Shown one piece after another: positions 10,703-18,958 of a stretch of DNA of 64,000 nt (positions within the stretch are counted from its first letter, which is position 1; every line of letters begins with the position of its first letter). Made by a program: the position numbers and the translations under genes. The stretch comes from JALZOC01 sp035758845. GTDB taxonomy: Bacteria; Acidobacteriota; Vicinamibacteria; Vicinamibacterales; 2-12-FULL-66-21. The notes beneath the pieces were generated by a model, which was not told where the DNA came from, searched no databases, and was given only the letters and a program-made list of their open reading frames with translations. The stretch covers positions 38,039-102,038 of the forward strand of contig DASTVZ010000012.1 in NCBI GenBank assembly GCA_035758845.1, written 5' to 3'.

Positions 10703-12405
10703 CGTCTGCCTCTTCCCGCACGCGCCGGCGGAGCGATCGGACGCTCCGCGGGTGCGCTGACGAACCAGTTGTCGCGAAGGATTGCCGCGCGGCCGGCGCC
10801 TGGAACAACGAGCGAGTCTGGACCGACACTGTGAAAGGTGTTGCCGGTGATCACGGGACGCGCGGCCGCTTCGACGAGCAGCGTACCTGGCGCGCGCTCG
10901 GATCCGGCATTACGTGTAAACGTGTTGTGCGTGATCCGTGGTGAACTTCCAGCCCTGACGACAAGAGCGGCGCCTGGATTGTCGTGGAGATCGTTGCCGA
11001 GGAGCGAGCCGCCACCGTTGCCCACATACTCCACCGCGGCGTTGCGAGCGCCGCTGATGTCGACATCGCTCACTGTCACGGTCGAGTTGCGAATCACAAT
11101 GCCGACGCCAAGTGGTGTGGCGGCGTCACCTTCGATGCGAAAACCGGAAATGTGCGCGTCGCTGACGTCGAACGCGACAACAGCCGCATCGGTTTCAGAT
11201 GCGCCACCTGGCAATCGCAGCGTTGCAGCACGCGGAACCCGGCTGCTGATCCGGACGCCCGTCTTCAACCGAATCTGCTCCCGGTATTCTCCGGGTTCAA
11301 CAAGGATTTCTGTTCCGGGCGCGGCGCCGATCACGGCTGCGGCAATGGATCGGCCGGGTGTCACACGGACCGGCGATGAATCAGGCGAGCTACCCGACGG
11401 TGCGCCAGCAAGCGACCACAATCGGATCAATCTGTCGAGTGGAAGGCGATGCCGCTGACCGTAAGCGCCGATTCCCGCGACGGCAAACAGCAGAACCACC
11501 AGAACCGCAGTGCGCCATCGTCGCCGCGGTTTTTTCGTCTGAGCACTCGGAACATCGCCGGCGGGCGCCGAGGTGGCGACACGCCGATCCGACGCCGCCG
11601 CGATCGAGACCCTGCGCTGTCGCAGATCCCGGGTGTCTTCTCCTTCCGCAAAACGCGGCCCTTCTGCGTAGACAACAGTGACGTTGTCCTTGCCTCCCGC
11701 CGCATTGGCAGCATCGATGAGCGCGTGAACGATCTCGAACGGATGGCCGGCAAAATCGGAGACGATTTCAGTGATCGTCGCGGAGGTCACTTGGTCGGTC
11801 AGCCCATCGCTGCAGAGAAGCAGCGCCGCGTCGCTTTCGAGCGGCGCACGAAACACATCGATGAACTCGGGATCATCCAGATCGTGGTGGTCGGACCCGA
11901 CGTCGCGATACACCTCGTTTCGACGTGGGTGCTGCATCGCCTCGAGTTCGCTCAGTTCGCCCGCGTCTTCGCGTTCGCCCACCGGCGAGTGGTCGCGCGT
12001 CAGCTTTTCGATGCCTCCGGCGCGCAGTTTGTACAGCCGCGTATCGCCGACGTGGCCGATTATGACGTCGCCGTTACTGACGACGGCGATGGTCAGAACA
12101 CAGGCCATGCCCTGCCATTCAGCACGAAGCGACGCGAGACGATGGACTTCGTTATTGGCGAGCGCGATCGCTTCCCGGACGCGATCCTCGACCGGACCCG
12201 TCTCTCGCTCCAGGCGGGCCCTGACCGTCGCTAATGCCGTCTCGGCAGCTTTCTCCCCCGCCGCCTGGCCGCCGACGCCGTCCACGACGATGAAGATCCC
12301 GTGGGCCGCATCACAGTGGAAGCGATCCTCGTTGCCCGACCGTTGCAGCCCGGGATGGCTATCGCCGGCGGCATTAAATGTCGTGCCGGCTTGCATGAGC
12401 GGCAT
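10699..12405 (-). CDS. PP2C-type protein phosphatase with TM helix and extracytoplasmic beta-helix domain
   Basis: A 568-residue protein. Residues about 10-255 are a complete PP2C/PPM domain with metal-binding motifs GNEDRFH, VVDGVGG, GHVGDTRLYKL, CSDGLTD and GGKDNVTVV. A basic stretch (KKPRRRWR) and one TM helix (about 300-318) follow. The C-terminal 230 residues are Asn/Gly/Val-rich repeats (GFRIEG, VSDVDISG, LLGNDLHDN, ITHNTFTRN, ITGNTFHS) that read as a right-handed parallel beta-helix, perhaps glycan-binding. Actinobacterial PstP lacks such a domain. It is translationally coupled to the kinase (ATGA) and to the small upstream peptide gene (TAATG). It probably reverses the kinase's phosphorylations. 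Confidence 0.92.
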   Translation of the reverse strand: MPLMQAGTTFNAAGDSHPGLQRSGNEDRFHCDAAHGIFIVVDGVGGQAAGEKAAETALATVRARLERETGPVEDRVREAIALANNEVHRLASLRAEWQGMACVLTIAVVSNGDVIIGHVGDTRLYKLRAGGIEKLTRDHSPVGEREDAGELSELEAMQHPRRNEVYRDVGSDHHDLDDPEFIDVFRAPLESDAALLLCSDGLTDQVTSATITEIVSDFAGHPFEIVHALIDAANAAGGKDNVTVVYAEGPRFAEGEDTRDLRQRRVSIAAASDRRVATSAPAGDVPSAQTKKPRRRWRTAVLVVLLFAVAGIGAYGQRHRLPLDRLIRLWSLAGAPSGSSPDSSPVRVTPGRSIAAAVIGAAPGTEILVEPGEYREQIRLKTGVRISSRVPRAATLRLPGGASETDAAVVAFDVSDAHISGFRIEGDAATPLGVGIVIRNSTVTVSDVDISGARNAAVEYVGNGGGSLLGNDLHDNPGAALVVRAGSSPRITHNTFTRNAGSERAPGTLLVEAAARPVITGNTFHSVGPDSLVVPGAGRAAILRDNWFVSAPAERPIAPPARAGRGRR

Positions 12406-12500
12406 TAGGGGTAATCAGCAGCGGCAACCCAGACCAATACGAGGGCGAGTGCCAGCAGCGCTGCCAGAATCAGAAACCGGGCGGAGAGAAGCCACGTCAT
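12405..12500 (-). CDS. 31-residue single-TM small protein in the kinase/phosphatase operon
   Basis: An ATG at 12500 overlaps the FHA stop as ATGA, and its TAA overlaps the phosphatase start as TAATG, so the frame is exactly threaded between its neighbours. The peptide begins MTWLLSARFLILAALLALAL and continues VLVWVAAADYP: a short N-terminal segment with one Arg, about 20 hydrophobic residues, and a polar Asp-Tyr-Pro tail. No known family is recognised. Two coupling overlaps and an uninterrupted helix argue for a real gene, possibly a membrane partner or regulator of the phosphatase or kinase. It could instead be a purely translational relay. Confidence 0.6.
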   Translation of the reverse strand: MTWLLSARFLILAALLALALVLVWVAAADYP

Positions 12501-13357
12501 GGGCGCGCAATCTCGAACTGCAGGAACACCGTATCAGCAAGGCCGATGCGCGACCCGGCTGGTAATGGACTTTCCCTGCCATTCTCGCGTTTGGTTCCGT
12601 CGGCAACCTCGAAGCCCTTCGGAACCGGCTGCCCGTTCACTGTTGTGCCGAGCGTACTCAGGTCAATGATGAAGAACGCTCCGGAGCGGGCGTCGCGCCG
12701 AATGCGGGCGTGTTCCCGCGATACATCTACAGACGAATCGATGCGCACGTCGGCTTTGTAGGCGATGCCGCCACGGCCAATCACGATCGAGTCGCGCGAG
12801 ATCTCGAAGGTATGCGGACCGGAGTTGTCCTCGTATTGCAAGCGTGCATGGACGACGGTTGAAGCGGGTCCTGGCCGGCTCACCGTCTCTTCGCGCCTGG
12901 TCGTCCGCTGGCCGACGTGCACAGTCGTGATCCGTCGCGTCCGCTGACCGGCGCCCAAATCGTCGCCGCTCGCCGGTAACATCAACTCCGAGTGGATCAG
13001 GATGTCTCCGGGGGCCAGCTCCTCGTCGGCGTCCGGGTGAAACTCGATCTGCCATTCGCGTCCGGCATTCTCGACCGGCATCGAACTGCCGGTCAGGCGA
13101 TCGATATAGCGGCGATACGCAGGTGGATTGTTCAGCTTCCGCAGTTCCTCTTCGAGCGCGCGCGCCGTCTGTTCCTGCAGAATCGGAACGAGCGATTCCA
13201 CGCGCGAGAACTCTTCCGGATGCAGATACACGACGAAACGGTTCGGCGCGAGCGTTGAGTACTTGAGCGGCTCGAGGTTATTCCGCATGTTCTCGAGAAC
13301 GGCATCGATGAGGTCGCGCGCTGGTCGCTTCGGTGTCGTTGCGGACTGAGAGCTCAT
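12497..13357 (-). CDS. Second FHA-domain protein with FhaA-like N-terminal domain
   Basis: A 286-residue cytoplasmic protein starting at the ATG at 13357 (MSSQSATTPK); the open frame extends further upstream without similarity. The N-terminal domain (about 15-130, FVVYLHPEEFSRVESLVPIL) is DUF3662/FhaA-like. The C-terminal FHA domain carries IVIGRGG, SREHARIRRD, DLSTLGTTVNGQ and ends LQFEIARP. It is paralogous in architecture to the FHA gene at 4482-5312, so the operon has one FHA reader at each end. Its stop overlaps the small membrane peptide gene (ATGA). It likely reads phosphothreonine on the kinase or on wall-synthesis proteins. Confidence 0.85.
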   Translation of the reverse strand: MSSQSATTPKRPARDLIDAVLENMRNNLEPLKYSTLAPNRFVVYLHPEEFSRVESLVPILQEQTARALEEELRKLNNPPAYRRYIDRLTGSSMPVENAGREWQIEFHPDADEELAPGDILIHSELMLPASGDDLGAGQRTRRITTVHVGQRTTRREETVSRPGPASTVVHARLQYEDNSGPHTFEISRDSIVIGRGGIAYKADVRIDSSVDVSREHARIRRDARSGAFFIIDLSTLGTTVNGQPVPKGFEVADGTKRENGRESPLPAGSRIGLADTVFLQFEIARP

Positions 13358-13479
13358 AGACGCTGGGGGCGCTTGCGGCGCGATTCTACAGAACGAACGC
13401 GCCTGAAGACACGAAGATCGCACCCGACGTCTGACAATACGATCAGGAACTGTGCAAGTTCGAGAAATCTGGACGGAGG

Positions 13480-13824
13480 CTACTTCACGTCGGACAGAAC
13501 GACCAGGATTTCCCCGGGACGAACCAGGCCGAGTTGCTGCCTGGCCACGAGCTCGAGCGTGGCGGCGTCGTGTTGCAGTCGATGGACTTCGCCGCGGAGC
13601 GCCTCGTTTTCGCGCTGCAAATCGGCGAGATGCTGCTTGACACGAAGGAGATCCTGGCGGGACCTGATGATCTGGAAGAGTCCGCGTTCCCCGAAGATGG
13701 CGTCGAGGAGCAGCACGCATCCAAGGAAGACAACCGCGAGGCGGACGTGCCGCGAACGGCGACGTCGCTTCTCAAGTGTGTTCGCCGCGGCGACATCGGC
13801 GACTGAACGCGCCTCACCGGTCAT
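13480..13824 (-). CDS. FtsB/DivIC-like septum formation initiator
   Basis: About 114 residues from the ATG at 13824; a GTG three codons upstream is an alternative. A basic cytoplasmic N-terminus (EKRRRRSRHVR) is followed by one TM helix (LAVVFLGCVLLLDAIFG) and a coiled coil (RQDLLRVKQHLADLQRENEALRGEVHRLQ). This is the bitopic architecture of FtsB/DivIC, which bridges FtsL and FtsQ and activates the FtsWI synthase. Being about 120 bp upstream of the FHA/kinase/SEDS-PBP operon on the same strand supports a role in septal wall synthesis. Family assignment rests on architecture plus the short C-terminal LVRPGEILVVL segment. Confidence 0.75.
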   Translation of the reverse strand: MTGEARSVADVAAANTLEKRRRRSRHVRLAVVFLGCVLLLDAIFGERGLFQIIRSRQDLLRVKQHLADLQRENEALRGEVHRLQHDAATLELVARQQLGLVRPGEILVVLSDVK

Positions 13825-13906
13825 GCACTGCACCGTACCAGACCGCGATCAGAAGTACAAGCAAAAACTGTTATGATGAGGGTTCAGTTCTCGAGCGTTC
13901 TTCCGG

Positions 13907-13979
13907 GCCGAGGTAGCTCAGTTGGTAGAGCACACGCCTGAAAAGCGTGGTGTCGGCAGTTCAATTCTGCCCCTCGGCA
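13907..13979 (+). tRNA. tRNA-Phe (GAA)
   Basis: A 73-base cloverleaf: acceptor GCCGAGG pairs with CCTCGGC, D-arm GCTC/GAGC, anticodon arm CACGC-CTGAAAA-GCGTG with anticodon GAA, five-base variable loop, T-arm GGCAG-TTCAATT-CTGCC, discriminator A. The CCA end is not encoded. A pyrimidine tract follows immediately. Confidence 0.96.
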
Positions 13980-13980
13980 T

Positions 13981-14003
13981 TTCCCTTTTCCCTTTTCCCT
14001 TTT
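13981..14003 (+). repeat. CCCTTTT heptamer tract after tRNA-Phe
   Basis: About three tandem copies of the heptamer CCCTTTT directly downstream of tRNA-Phe, running to the stop codon of the convergent lipoprotein gene. One of four related pyrimidine tracts in the window (also 4485-4496, 41723-41760, 63870-63936). Its T-rich stretches might help terminate the tRNA transcript, though no hairpin precedes it here. Confidence 0.6.
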
Positions 14004-14458
14004 TACTGGCGCCAGTAATACGCGCGGCCCTGATTCCAATTGACGGCAAACAACAATCCGCCGTCCTTGGCACGATAGACGCGCGTGCCGGTCGCAGCGA
14101 TACGGCTGCCATCGAGTGGGCCGCGCAGCACCTTCGGCCACCACTCGATGCGCGCCGGCACGTCGCCCGGCAGACCGTCGGCCGCAATCTCTTGCGGCTC
14201 GAGCAACGCACGAAGCATGCCTTCCTCCTCGTGGGGAAACTCGAAGAGGCCCCAGCGCTGCAACGTGCCGGGCACGTGTCCTTCGCGAATGTCGTGCGAG
14301 CTGGTGGGCAATCCTTCCGGAATCCAGCCATTCGCGATCGCCCCGGCCTGACGCGCCTCGGCGAGCGTCGCATAAGAGTTCGTTTGCGCCTTGACTCCGG
14401 CGCAGGCCGTGAGCAACGGCGCGGCAACCAGAGCCGCGCAGAGAGCGATCCGCATCAT
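14003..14458 (-). CDS. Small lipoprotein of unknown function
   Basis: About 151 residues starting MMRIAL at 14458, where the start overlaps the nitrilase-like stop as ATGA. The signal peptide ends in a lipobox LLTAC, so the mature protein would be lipid-anchored at the following cysteine. The rest (SHDIREGHVPGTLQRWGLFEFP and a C-terminal GGLLFAVNWNQGRAYYW) contains no domain I recognise. Translational coupling suggests it is made together with the nitrilase homologue. Confidence 0.65.
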   Translation of the reverse strand: MMRIALCAALVAAPLLTACAGVKAQTNSYATLAEARQAGAIANGWIPEGLPTSSHDIREGHVPGTLQRWGLFEFPHEEEGMLRALLEPQEIAADGLPGDVPARIEWWPKVLRGPLDGSRIAATGTRVYRAKDGGLLFAVNWNQGRAYYWRQ

Positions 14459-15279
14459 GGGGCGCTGAACCATCGAGCATACAGCTCGGGTCGACGGTGC
14501 CGCATGAACAGCCGCTCGGCGTGCGATGTAGACACCTGACGCAGATCCAGATCTGCAACGAGGGTCGCGTCCGCCAGCCGCGGCGCTCTCGCCAGCACGA
14601 CACCGTCGGGGGCGCAGACGAAAGACTCACCAGCAAAGGTGAGGCAGGCCTCCGCACCGACCCGATTACACAGCGCGATGAAATAGCCGTTCTGAAACGC
14701 CGCGACGCGCATCTCCGCTTCATAGAGACCGTCTGGCCACTCGTCAATCGCACCGGCCTGCGGGACGACTACCAGCTCGGCGCCATTCAGTTTGAGCGCG
14801 CGCATGTATTCCGGATAATGGCGGTCATAACAGATCGCAACCCCAATAACGCCAGCCTTGGTCTGGTAGACAGGCGCGCCGGTATCACCTGGCGCGTAAT
14901 ATCCCTGCTCGTGGAAGCACGCGTAATCGGTGATATGCATCATCCGGGTCCGTCCCAGCAGCGAGCCGTCGGCATCGATCACCGGGGAACAATCGTACGC
15001 GCGCGTACCATCGCGCTCATACAAGTTGAGAACAGTCACGACGCCCAGTTCGCGTGATCTCCGCGCGAACGCATCGGTGAGCGGACCGGGAACGGCCTCG
15101 GCAAGATCCAGCGCGCCCGCCTGCGCCGGACGCTGGGGGTGAAACGGTTCGAACGCGAGCTCAGCAAACGCAATCACAACCGCGCCGTCGCGGGCGGCGC
15201 GTTCCATCGCGTTCAGACCTCGCCTGATGTTGTCAGCCTTATCGGCGGCGGCATGCTGCTGCACGAGTGCGACGCGCAT
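14455..15279 (-). CDS. Nitrilase-superfamily protein (carbon-nitrogen hydrolase) with altered catalytic lysine
   Basis: A 274-residue protein aligning with N-carbamoylputrescine amidase/beta-ureidopropionase-type nitrilases. The glutamate (FAELAF, Glu40) and the nucleophile (GVAICYDRHYPEYMRAL, Cys150) are in place. Where the family has YRKMHI with the catalytic lysine, this protein has TRMMHI (residues 111-116), so the lysine position is Met113. HEQGYYAPGDTGAPVY matches the region that normally follows. Either this is a subfamily with a shifted catalytic base, a binding-only homologue, or a sequencing error (one base separates AAG from ATG). It is coupled to the downstream lipoprotein gene. 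Confidence 0.8.
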   Translation of the reverse strand: MRVALVQQHAAADKADNIRRGLNAMERAARDGAVVIAFAELAFEPFHPQRPAQAGALDLAEAVPGPLTDAFARRSRELGVVTVLNLYERDGTRAYDCSPVIDADGSLLGRTRMMHITDYACFHEQGYYAPGDTGAPVYQTKAGVIGVAICYDRHYPEYMRALKLNGAELVVVPQAGAIDEWPDGLYEAEMRVAAFQNGYFIALCNRVGAEACLTFAGESFVCAPDGVVLARAPRLADATLVADLDLRQVSTSHAERLFMRHRRPELYARWFSAP

Positions 15280-15298
15280 GCCGCGATCATAGTCGCGA

Positions 15299-15405
15299 TT
15301 TCAGTTCCGCCTACGCCAAGGCTCCTACCTTCGCCGAGGCTCCGGTGGGCCGCCGTGCCTTGGCGGGGGCTAGCCGGCGGACCGCCGTAGCTTCAGCGAA
15401 GGCTG
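15299..15405. repeat. GC-rich intergenic repeat with CGCCTACGCC motif
   Basis: Begins TTCCGCCTACGCCAAGGCTCC, which matches (one base deleted) the reverse complement of the segment at about 53457-53480 upstream of hom. Further imperfect copies of an AGGCTCCGG-type unit follow. The repeat runs into the last codons of the DUF5666-like gene (15393). Confidence 0.45.
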
Positions 15406-15818
15406 GTTCGATCGGTCTTGACTTTGTGGGAAGGCGGAGAGGCGACGACGACCCATTCGGCACGCCGCTCGCCGGCTGATTCACGATAGCGAACCTTCAC
15501 GCGTTCACCTTTGTGTGCCGCTAACTCCGAGGCTTTGATCGTTTTGGATCCCTGACGAATCGTCGCGTCGCTTTGCAGCAGGAATCGCTGTTTGCCGCTC
15601 GCGGTTTTTACGACGATCTCGGTTGCCTGATCGTCGATCTGATCCAGCGTACCGACCATTGACCGTTCCGGAGGCTGTTCGGCGCCTACTCCAACATCCG
15701 CCGCCGCGCTCGCGTCTCGGGCGGGTGCTGCATGAGCTGTCAGGCTGGCGGGACGAACTGTGGGCACCACCATCAGAACGGAACTTGTAATCGCGAGGAG
15801 GAGGATGGTCAGCCGCAC
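15393..15818 (-). CDS. Secreted DUF5666-like beta-barrel protein
   Basis: About 141 residues from a GTG at 15818, chosen because it directly precedes a signal peptide (RLTILLLAITSSVLMVVP) and because the frame upstream runs into the divergent histidine kinase gene. After a low-complexity Ala-rich linker comes a small all-beta domain (MVGTLDQIDDQATEIVVKTA, then RFLLQSDATIRQG and ERVKVRYRESAGERRAEWVVV) resembling DUF5666. Such domains are OB-like and usually exported. The function is unknown. Its last residues overlap a dispersed repeat. Confidence 0.6.
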   Translation of the reverse strand: MRLTILLLAITSSVLMVVPTVRPASLTAHAAPARDASAAADVGVGAEQPPERSMVGTLDQIDDQATEIVVKTASGKQRFLLQSDATIRQGSKTIKASELAAHKGERVKVRYRESAGERRAEWVVVASPPSHKVKTDRTSLR

Positions 15819-16014
15819 GGGTACTCCGCACTCGGTCTCGCGGTTCCAGCCGACGAGGGGAATCGCGGAAATAGTGCCCGTCAACGCCGCAGCTGGAGGA
15901 GTCGACCGGGGAGTCCAGCCAATCGCCACGACGCCGGCGGGCACCAATCCTGAACACAATCCCGGTGCCAGCACGGTTGCGGCTCGATAGAATGAAACAA
16001 AGCGTCTTGTTGCA

Positions 16015-17622
16015 ATGACTTCGACGATTGCTACCTCTGAGCTCGATCCAGTTGCGACCGAGCAGCAGCGCCCCAGCGGGGCAAAATTGCGCCCAGGCAT
16101 CTCGCTGCGTCTCCGGCTGGCACTGCTCGTTGCGCTGAGCGTCGCCATCGTCATCGGCATCGAAGCCTTTCTCGAAATCCGTGTCTTCGAGCGAACCGTC
16201 GAACACGATCTCCTCGATACCGCGCGCATCACCGCGCTGGCGGTCGCAGACGATTACGAACTGAGAAGTGATCCGGTCGACGTCGACGGCCTCTCGATCG
16301 ACCTGCACGACCTGGTGGTCAGCGCACCAACGCTCCGCACGCTCACGATTGTTCAACTCGGCGGTGACACGCCAACCGTGGTCGCCAGTACGTCCACTGG
16401 TGAGCTGCCGGAAGCGATTGCGCTCGGCGTCAGTGCCGTTCGCGCCGCATCGACGATGTCGGAGACGGTCTCTCCGGGCGCGATCGCGGTGGCGGTTCCC
16501 CTCGTGCGCGCTGATGGAACACGTGCCGCGGCGGTGGCCACGGTTTCACTGGGAGCACTCCAGCAACTTCGAACCAAGGGACGGCAGGTGACGTTGTGGT
16601 TTACTCCCGCCGCCATTGTGGTCCTGACGTTGCTTGTCGATTGGCTTGGACGCCGGCTGATTCATCGTCCGATCGGTCTGATTCGCGACACGATGGCTCG
16701 CGCGGGAGCTGGCGACTTCACCGCGCGTGCGCAGCAGTCACGGCCGGACGAAATCGGGAGTGTTGCCGCCGGCCTGAACGACATGCTGCAGCGGCTTCAA
16801 GATTTTCACGAGGCGTTGCAGGAACGGGTCAACGAAGCGACCGTCGAATTGCGATTGCGGAATGCCGAACTGGTCGAGACCTATCAGCGCGTGTTCGCCC
16901 TTCGCGAGGCGCTCGCGCGGGCCGAACAAGTGGCGGCGGTGGGTCAAACGGCCGCGAGCGTGGCGCATCAGGTCGGAACGCCGCTGAATCTGATTTCCGG
17001 CTACGTCCAGATGCTGCAGGAGGACGCGTCGGTCGATCCAAAAACGGCTCGACGACTTCAGATCGTGCAAGAGCAGATTGCCAAGGTCACGTCCGTTGTA
17101 CGTAGCGTCCTCGATCACTCGAGACGACCGGGCAACCGCGCGTCGATCGCGCTTCGGCCGCTGTTGACTCGTGTCGCCGACGTGGCCAGACCCAAGCTCG
17201 ATGCATCGCGGATCGCACTCAACCTTGATGTCTCGGATGCGTTGCCGCCGATCTGGGCCGATTCGGAAGAACTCGAGCTCGCCATTTTGAATCTCGTGAC
17301 CAACAGTCTCGACGCCATGCCCGGGGGAGGGACGCTGTCAATCCGCGCGGCCACCTCTGAAACAGGTGTGCGCGTGGAGGTCAGCGACACGGGAACCGGA
17401 ATTCCACAGGAACTGCTGCCTCGCATTTTTGATCCATGGGTGACGACCAAGACCGCGGGCCACGGCACTGGCCTGGGCCTGAGCATTACGCACGACGTCA
17501 TCGCGCGTCACGGCGGAACCATCGTGGCGGCCAGCGATCCGGGCCGCAAAACCGTCTTCACTATTGAGCTGCCGTCAGCGCTGGCAGCGGAGACCGTTGA
17601 TGTCCAAAATTCTGATCGTTGA
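16015..17622 (+). CDS. Membrane sensor histidine kinase (HAMP-HisKA-HATPase)
   Basis: A 535-residue protein. TM1 (about 33-55), a periplasmic sensing region of about 140 residues, TM2 (about 198-215), HAMP (about 217-270), coiled coil, then HisKA with AASVAHQVGTPLNLISGY (His318) and HATPase_c with N (LVTNSLDAM), G1 (DTGTGIP) and G2 (GHGTGLGLSI) boxes. The H-box variant HQVGTPLN is typical of kinases paired with NtrC-type regulators. The gene overlaps its cognate response regulator by 23 bp. The sensed signal is unknown. Confidence 0.92.
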   Translation: MTSTIATSELDPVATEQQRPSGAKLRPGISLRLRLALLVALSVAIVIGIEAFLEIRVFERTVEHDLLDTARITALAVADDYELRSDPVDVDGLSIDLHDLVVSAPTLRTLTIVQLGGDTPTVVASTSTGELPEAIALGVSAVRAASTMSETVSPGAIAVAVPLVRADGTRAAAVATVSLGALQQLRTKGRQVTLWFTPAAIVVLTLLVDWLGRRLIHRPIGLIRDTMARAGAGDFTARAQQSRPDEIGSVAAGLNDMLQRLQDFHEALQERVNEATVELRLRNAELVETYQRVFALREALARAEQVAAVGQTAASVAHQVGTPLNLISGYVQMLQEDASVDPKTARRLQIVQEQIAKVTSVVRSVLDHSRRPGNRASIALRPLLTRVADVARPKLDASRIALNLDVSDALPPIWADSEELELAILNLVTNSLDAMPGGGTLSIRAATSETGVRVEVSDTGTGIPQELLPRIFDPWVTTKTAGHGTGLGLSITHDVIARHGGTIVAASDPGRKTVFTIELPSALAAETVDVQNSDR

Positions 17623-18955
17623 TGACGACGGCGAGACATGCCGATTCATGGCGGAGCTGCTCGAGCGGCCCGATCGAGAAATGCGGACAACGCAGGACGC
17701 CAGTGAAGCGTTGACCCTGGCGAAGCAGCCGTTCGACCTGCTGATCTCCGACATCAATCTCGATGCCCAGCAAAATGGCATGGACGTGCTTCGCGCGTTC
17801 AAACAGTCGAACCCGCGCGGGCACGTTGTCCTGATCAGCGGCTTTGGCACGCTGCAGACCGCCATCGACGCGGTTCGCGCCGGCGCCTTTGACTACATCA
17901 GCAAGCCGTTCAACATTTCCGAGGTGAAGGCCACCGTCGAACGTGCGCTGTCCGATGTCGGTACGCCGGCGGCACCGCGGCCGTCGCTCGACGTGCCACC
18001 GCCCGGTCTCATCGGCCGAACCGCCGGAATGTTGTCGGTCTATAAACAAATCGCACATGCCGCCAATGCTGTGGCGCCTGTGCTGATCATCGGTGACAGC
18101 GGCACCGGCAAAGAGCTGGTCGCGCGCGCCATCCACGCACACGGCCGGCGGTCGGCGCGGCCGTTCGTCCCGATCAACTGTGGTGCACTCACCGAGAGCG
18201 TGCTCGAATCAGAGCTGTTCGGACATACGCGCGGATCGTTCACCGGCGCCATTGCCGACACCAAAGGCATATTCGAGCAGGCGACGGGTGGCACCGTGTT
18301 TCTCGACGAGATCGGTGAAACCTCGCCCGCCCTTCAAGTGAAACTGCTGCGGGTGTTGCAGGAAGGCGAAGTGAGACCGGTTGGCGGCAGCCGCCTCGTC
18401 AAAGTTGATGTGCGTGTCGTCGCCGCCACCAACGTCGACCTCGAGCGTGAAGTGACGGCGCAGCGTTTCCGGCAGGATCTCTTCTACCGTCTGAGCGTCA
18501 TCGTCATCCGCGTGCCGGCGTTGCGTGATCGTCGCGAAGACATCCCCCTGTTGATCCAGACGTTCCTGGCAAACGCGTGCGCCCGCGCCGGCCGCAGAGT
18601 CGAGCTCTCCCCCGCGGCGATTTCAGCGCTGACGTCGTACCGGTGGCCCGGCAACGTGCGCGAGCTCGAAAACACGATCGAGCGCCTGGTCGTGTTCAGC
18701 CGCGGATCGGTCATCGACGTCGCCGATCTTCCGTTCAAAGCGACAGGACCCGACCTGCACGAGCGGCTGTTTGCGGACTTGCCGTCGCTTGACGAGATCG
18801 AGCGACGCTATCTGCTTCACGTGATCGAGCAGGTCGGCGGCAATCGCACTCGCGCCGCAGAGGTGCTGGGCATCGATCGGCGGACGCTTTACCGGATGGC
18901 GGAGAGGTTCAGTATTGATTTGAAGGAAGACATACCGGGCAGCGGGGCGGCCTGA
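17600..18955 (+). CDS. NtrC-family sigma-54-dependent response regulator
   Basis: 451 residues from the ATG at 17600 (MSKILIVDDD), inside the 3' end of the kinase gene. Receiver domain 1-120 with phospho-acceptor in LLISDINL, AAA+ domain (about 145-375) with Walker A GDSGTGKE, sigma-54 contact loop GSFTGA (a known variant of GAFTGA), Walker B GGTVFLDEIGE and R-finger region RFRQDLFYRL, then a Fis-type HTH (GGNRTRAAEVLGIDRRTLYRM). It would activate sigma-54 promoters when phosphorylated by the adjacent kinase. Target genes are not evident. Confidence 0.93.
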   Translation: MSKILIVDDDGETCRFMAELLERPDREMRTTQDASEALTLAKQPFDLLISDINLDAQQNGMDVLRAFKQSNPRGHVVLISGFGTLQTAIDAVRAGAFDYISKPFNISEVKATVERALSDVGTPAAPRPSLDVPPPGLIGRTAGMLSVYKQIAHAANAVAPVLIIGDSGTGKELVARAIHAHGRRSARPFVPINCGALTESVLESELFGHTRGSFTGAIADTKGIFEQATGGTVFLDEIGETSPALQVKLLRVLQEGEVRPVGGSRLVKVDVRVVAATNVDLEREVTAQRFRQDLFYRLSVIVIRVPALRDRREDIPLLIQTFLANACARAGRRVELSPAAISALTSYRWPGNVRELENTIERLVVFSRGSVIDVADLPFKATGPDLHERLFADLPSLDEIERRYLLHVIEQVGGNRTRAAEVLGIDRRTLYRMAERFSIDLKEDIPGSGAA

Positions 18956-18958
18956 TCG

